From: Candidatus Woesearchaeota archaeon
Lineage (GTDB): Archaea; Nanobdellota; Nanobdellia; SCGC-AAA011-G17; JACPNG01
Direction: 5' to 3'
NCBI GenBank assembly: GCA_016185605.1
Contig: JACPNG010000011.1
Span: 1-61,841, forward strand
DNA length: 61,841 nt
Both the position numbers and the translations under genes were made by a program. Positions 60,213-61,841 of this stretch are shown here, one piece after another. Numbering within the stretch: the stretch's first letter is position 1; each line of letters begins with the position of its first letter. Below the pieces are notes generated by a model. It was not told the origin of the DNA and did no database searches. It worked only from the letters and a program-made list of their open reading frames with translations.

Positions 60213-61421
60213 CTATTTAAATTTTACTAATTTTGCCATGGATTTAAGATTATTGTCATTTTTAATGAAATATTTAAGGAATTTTTCTGGATCAGTAAAT
60301 TTTCTCTTTATAATTACATATGAATAATTGTTTTTTACTTTGTAATTTCTCCATTTTTTTCTAAAGCTCTCTAATCTTATAGTATCTTTTAATGGAGGCC
60401 CTCTATGCTCTTTGAATTTTGATAATGGTTTTTTATCCAGGACATAATATAATATAGCTTTATTGCCCCAATCCCAGTTATATTTTAATAATTTAAAATC
60501 ATTTAGGGTTAATCTTTTTGCTATATAATTAAGGCATTTCAAGAGCTTTGCCCCAACAACATCTTTTTTTCCATTTAATGGCTCTGCCTCAAGTATTATT
60601 AGTTTATTTTTCTTGTATTTATTTTTTAGTTCATTTACATCAAATTTTTTCCTATCAAAGAATTTTTTGGATGGATTTTTCAGATAATTTTTAGATGATT
60701 TTATTAATTCACTGTATTTTTCCCTGCTTAAAGCTGCTGCTGTATTTCTATTTGGATCAACAGGATCTATTAATATTAAGGGAGATTCTTTTTTTGAGCT
60801 GTTTAACCTATTGATATCATCCTTATTTCCAATAAACTCTTTTTCTTTCCATTTGGCTGTGTTTTTTACAAAATTACTGAAACTTCCATATTTTATTGTT
60901 AATATCTCCAAAACATATCCGGAAAATCCGCCGATATAAGATTCTGCCCCATAGCAGTTTTGAGATTTGCAGAATAATTTTACTAATCTTATCTCATCCC
61001 CTTTATTTTGTTTTTTTACATATTTTACATGAAATGGGCTTATATCTGTTATATTTTCAGCTTCTTTTACTCTTTTTATATCCAATATGGGAATAATCTC
61101 TATTGTAAATCCTTTTTGTTTAAACTGAAAATAGTCTCTGCTGCCGTGCAGTTTAGAAATTTTAAAATTCTTTTTTAATTCCTTTTCCAAAATTAAAGAA
61201 ATATCTTTGCCATTATATGTTTCCAAGTCAAACTTTACATAAACATCTATATCATTTTCATTGTTTAGCCATGTGTCTTTTGCTCCTGAGCCCCCCAGTT
61301 CAACTTTTGCATTATTTATCCTTATTTTATTTCTTAGATTATTGCAAATATCATTAATCTTTGCTCTATCTTTTTCAGACGGCTTTATTTTTTCTAATAT
61401 TTCTTTTAGTATTTTGTCCAT
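60213..61421 (-). CDS. cca: Archaeal CCA-adding tRNA nucleotidyltransferase (class I)
   Basis: The protein has 402 residues. GGSGAKDTWL (43-52) and DIDVYV with Asp57/Asp59 form the nucleotidyltransferase core, followed by the archaeal body and tail domains. It adds CCA to tRNA 3' ends, in keeping with tRNA-Ala here lacking an encoded CCA. Full length compared with the usual 400-450 residues. Confidence 0.9.
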   Translation of the reverse strand: MDKILKEILEKIKPSEKDRAKINDICNNLRNKIRINNAKVELGGSGAKDTWLNNENDIDVYVKFDLETYNGKDISLILEKELKKNFKISKLHGSRDYFQFKQKGFTIEIIPILDIKRVKEAENITDISPFHVKYVKKQNKGDEIRLVKLFCKSQNCYGAESYIGGFSGYVLEILTIKYGSFSNFVKNTAKWKEKEFIGNKDDINRLNSSKKESPLILIDPVDPNRNTAAALSREKYSELIKSSKNYLKNPSKKFFDRKKFDVNELKNKYKKNKLIILEAEPLNGKKDVVGAKLLKCLNYIAKRLTLNDFKLLKYNWDWGNKAILYYVLDKKPLSKFKEHRGPPLKDTIRLESFRKKWRNYKVKNNYSYVIIKRKFTDPEKFLKYFIKNDNNLKSMAKLVKFK

Positions 61422-61463
61422 ATTACCAAACTAAAAAAATTGATGAGAATAAATAGGTTTCTA

Positions 61464-61841
61464 TTATAATTTATTTATCTTGGCTACAAAAAATCCTTCT
61501 GTATTATTATCCTGCGGCCAGATTCTCAGGCATTTTTTTATCTCTTCATTATAGGATTTATTTTCAAATTCCAAAATAGGGGGGCTTCTTTTTATATTTA
61601 AATCAATTTTCTCTAATTTAGAATTATCATGCTTGTCCAATAAAAAATTAATTACCCCTTCATTTTCCTCTGGCTCTAAAGTGCAAGTAGAATATACTAA
61701 AGTTCCATTTTCTTTTAGTATGGAAAAAGCCACATCAATAAGCTGCCTCTGTATTCCTGCCATTCTCTTAATTGCATTGGGATTCCACATTAACGGAGTA
61801 TTAGGGGATTTTCTTATTGCACCAATTCCAGAACATGGGGC
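61464..61841 (-). CDS. RNA (cytosine-C5)-methyltransferase, 5' part beyond window edge
   Basis: The frame is open from the window end (APCSGIGAIRKSPN) to the stop. PCSG holds the motif IV catalytic/release cysteine, and VYSTCTLEPEENE with Cys in motif VI is the other active cysteine of the NSUN/RsmB family. The ATG at 61790 is internal, so the gene is cut by the window edge. It methylates tRNA or rRNA cytosines. Confidence 0.9.
   Translation of the reverse strand, partial: APCSGIGAIRKSPNTPLMWNPNAIKRMAGIQRQLIDVAFSILKENGTLVYSTCTLEPEENEGVINFLLDKHDNSKLEKIDLNIKRSPPILEFENKSYNEEIKKCLRIWPQDNNTEGFFVAKINKL

Overview
This window comes from an AT-rich archaeal chromosome, most likely a DPANN lineage of the Woesearchaeota/Pacearchaeota kind. 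Archaeal identity rests on the 16S and 23S rRNA signatures, TATA-box promoters about 25 bases upstream of start codons, an archaeal RNase P RNA, and archaeal informational genes: Sec61 beta, NAC, aCPSF1/FttA, proteasome beta, the archaeal CCA-adding enzyme and TuC/Ncs6-type tRNA thiolase. The lineage below domain level is inferred only from composition, small gene size and the look of the 16S.

Layout: 1-2140 holds a truncated MvaI/BcnI-type restriction endonuclease, a two-domain dCTP deaminase and an unknown gene. 2406-4824 is a 16S gene with three introns. 4906-14358 carries a phosphodiesterase, a kinase pair, an ABC exporter, an M16 peptidase, a NUMOD-like nuclease candidate and a winged-helix regulator. 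14410-14481 is tRNA-Ala(UGC), used as the attachment site of a 24.1 kb integrated element (14482-38626) bounded by an 11-bp repeat of the tRNA 3' end. 39403-44571 is a 23S gene with nine introns. 44704-61841 is ordinary chromosome: MazG-like, DHODH, HicBA with a broken hicA, HtrA protease, NUDIX, RNase P RNA, SecG/Sec61 beta-NAC, MinD, tRNA thiolase, FttA, proteasome beta, CCA transferase and a truncated m5C methyltransferase.

The most striking content is the rRNA. Twelve insertions can be cut out by the archaeal bulge-helix-bulge rule (three-base bulges flanking a four-base-pair helix), and in nearly every case the joined exons restore a universally conserved rRNA sequence. Removing them leaves about 1500 nt of 16S and about 2850 nt of 23S, the expected sizes. 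Four introns carry LAGLIDADG endonuclease genes, one carries a tiny ORF, and seven are ORF-less mini-introns of 32-76 nt. Two mini-introns at different 23S sites are near copies of each other. Two 16S introns are separated by an exon of only 11 nt.

16S and 23S lie 34.6 kb apart (about 10.4 kb without the element), each with its own precursor-processing stem, but share an almost identical promoter block. Gene order 16S - tRNA-Ala - 23S is kept, as if an ancestral operon had been opened up.

The integrated element has a tyrosine integrase next to attL, a GmrSD-like restriction protein with a PLD-like tail, an operon of zinc-ribbon membrane proteins with an HExxH peptidase and a HEPN-like protein, three exported small proteins, a serine recombinase beside a 28-bp palindrome, a replication/ATPase block (HerA/FtsK-like ATPase, D5-type primase-helicase, iteron-like repeats), an RmuC-like protein, many tiny membrane and zinc-finger proteins, and a PD-(D/E)XK gene with an in-frame stop in its active-site motif. 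It looks like a provirus or integrative plasmid; no capsid protein was recognised.
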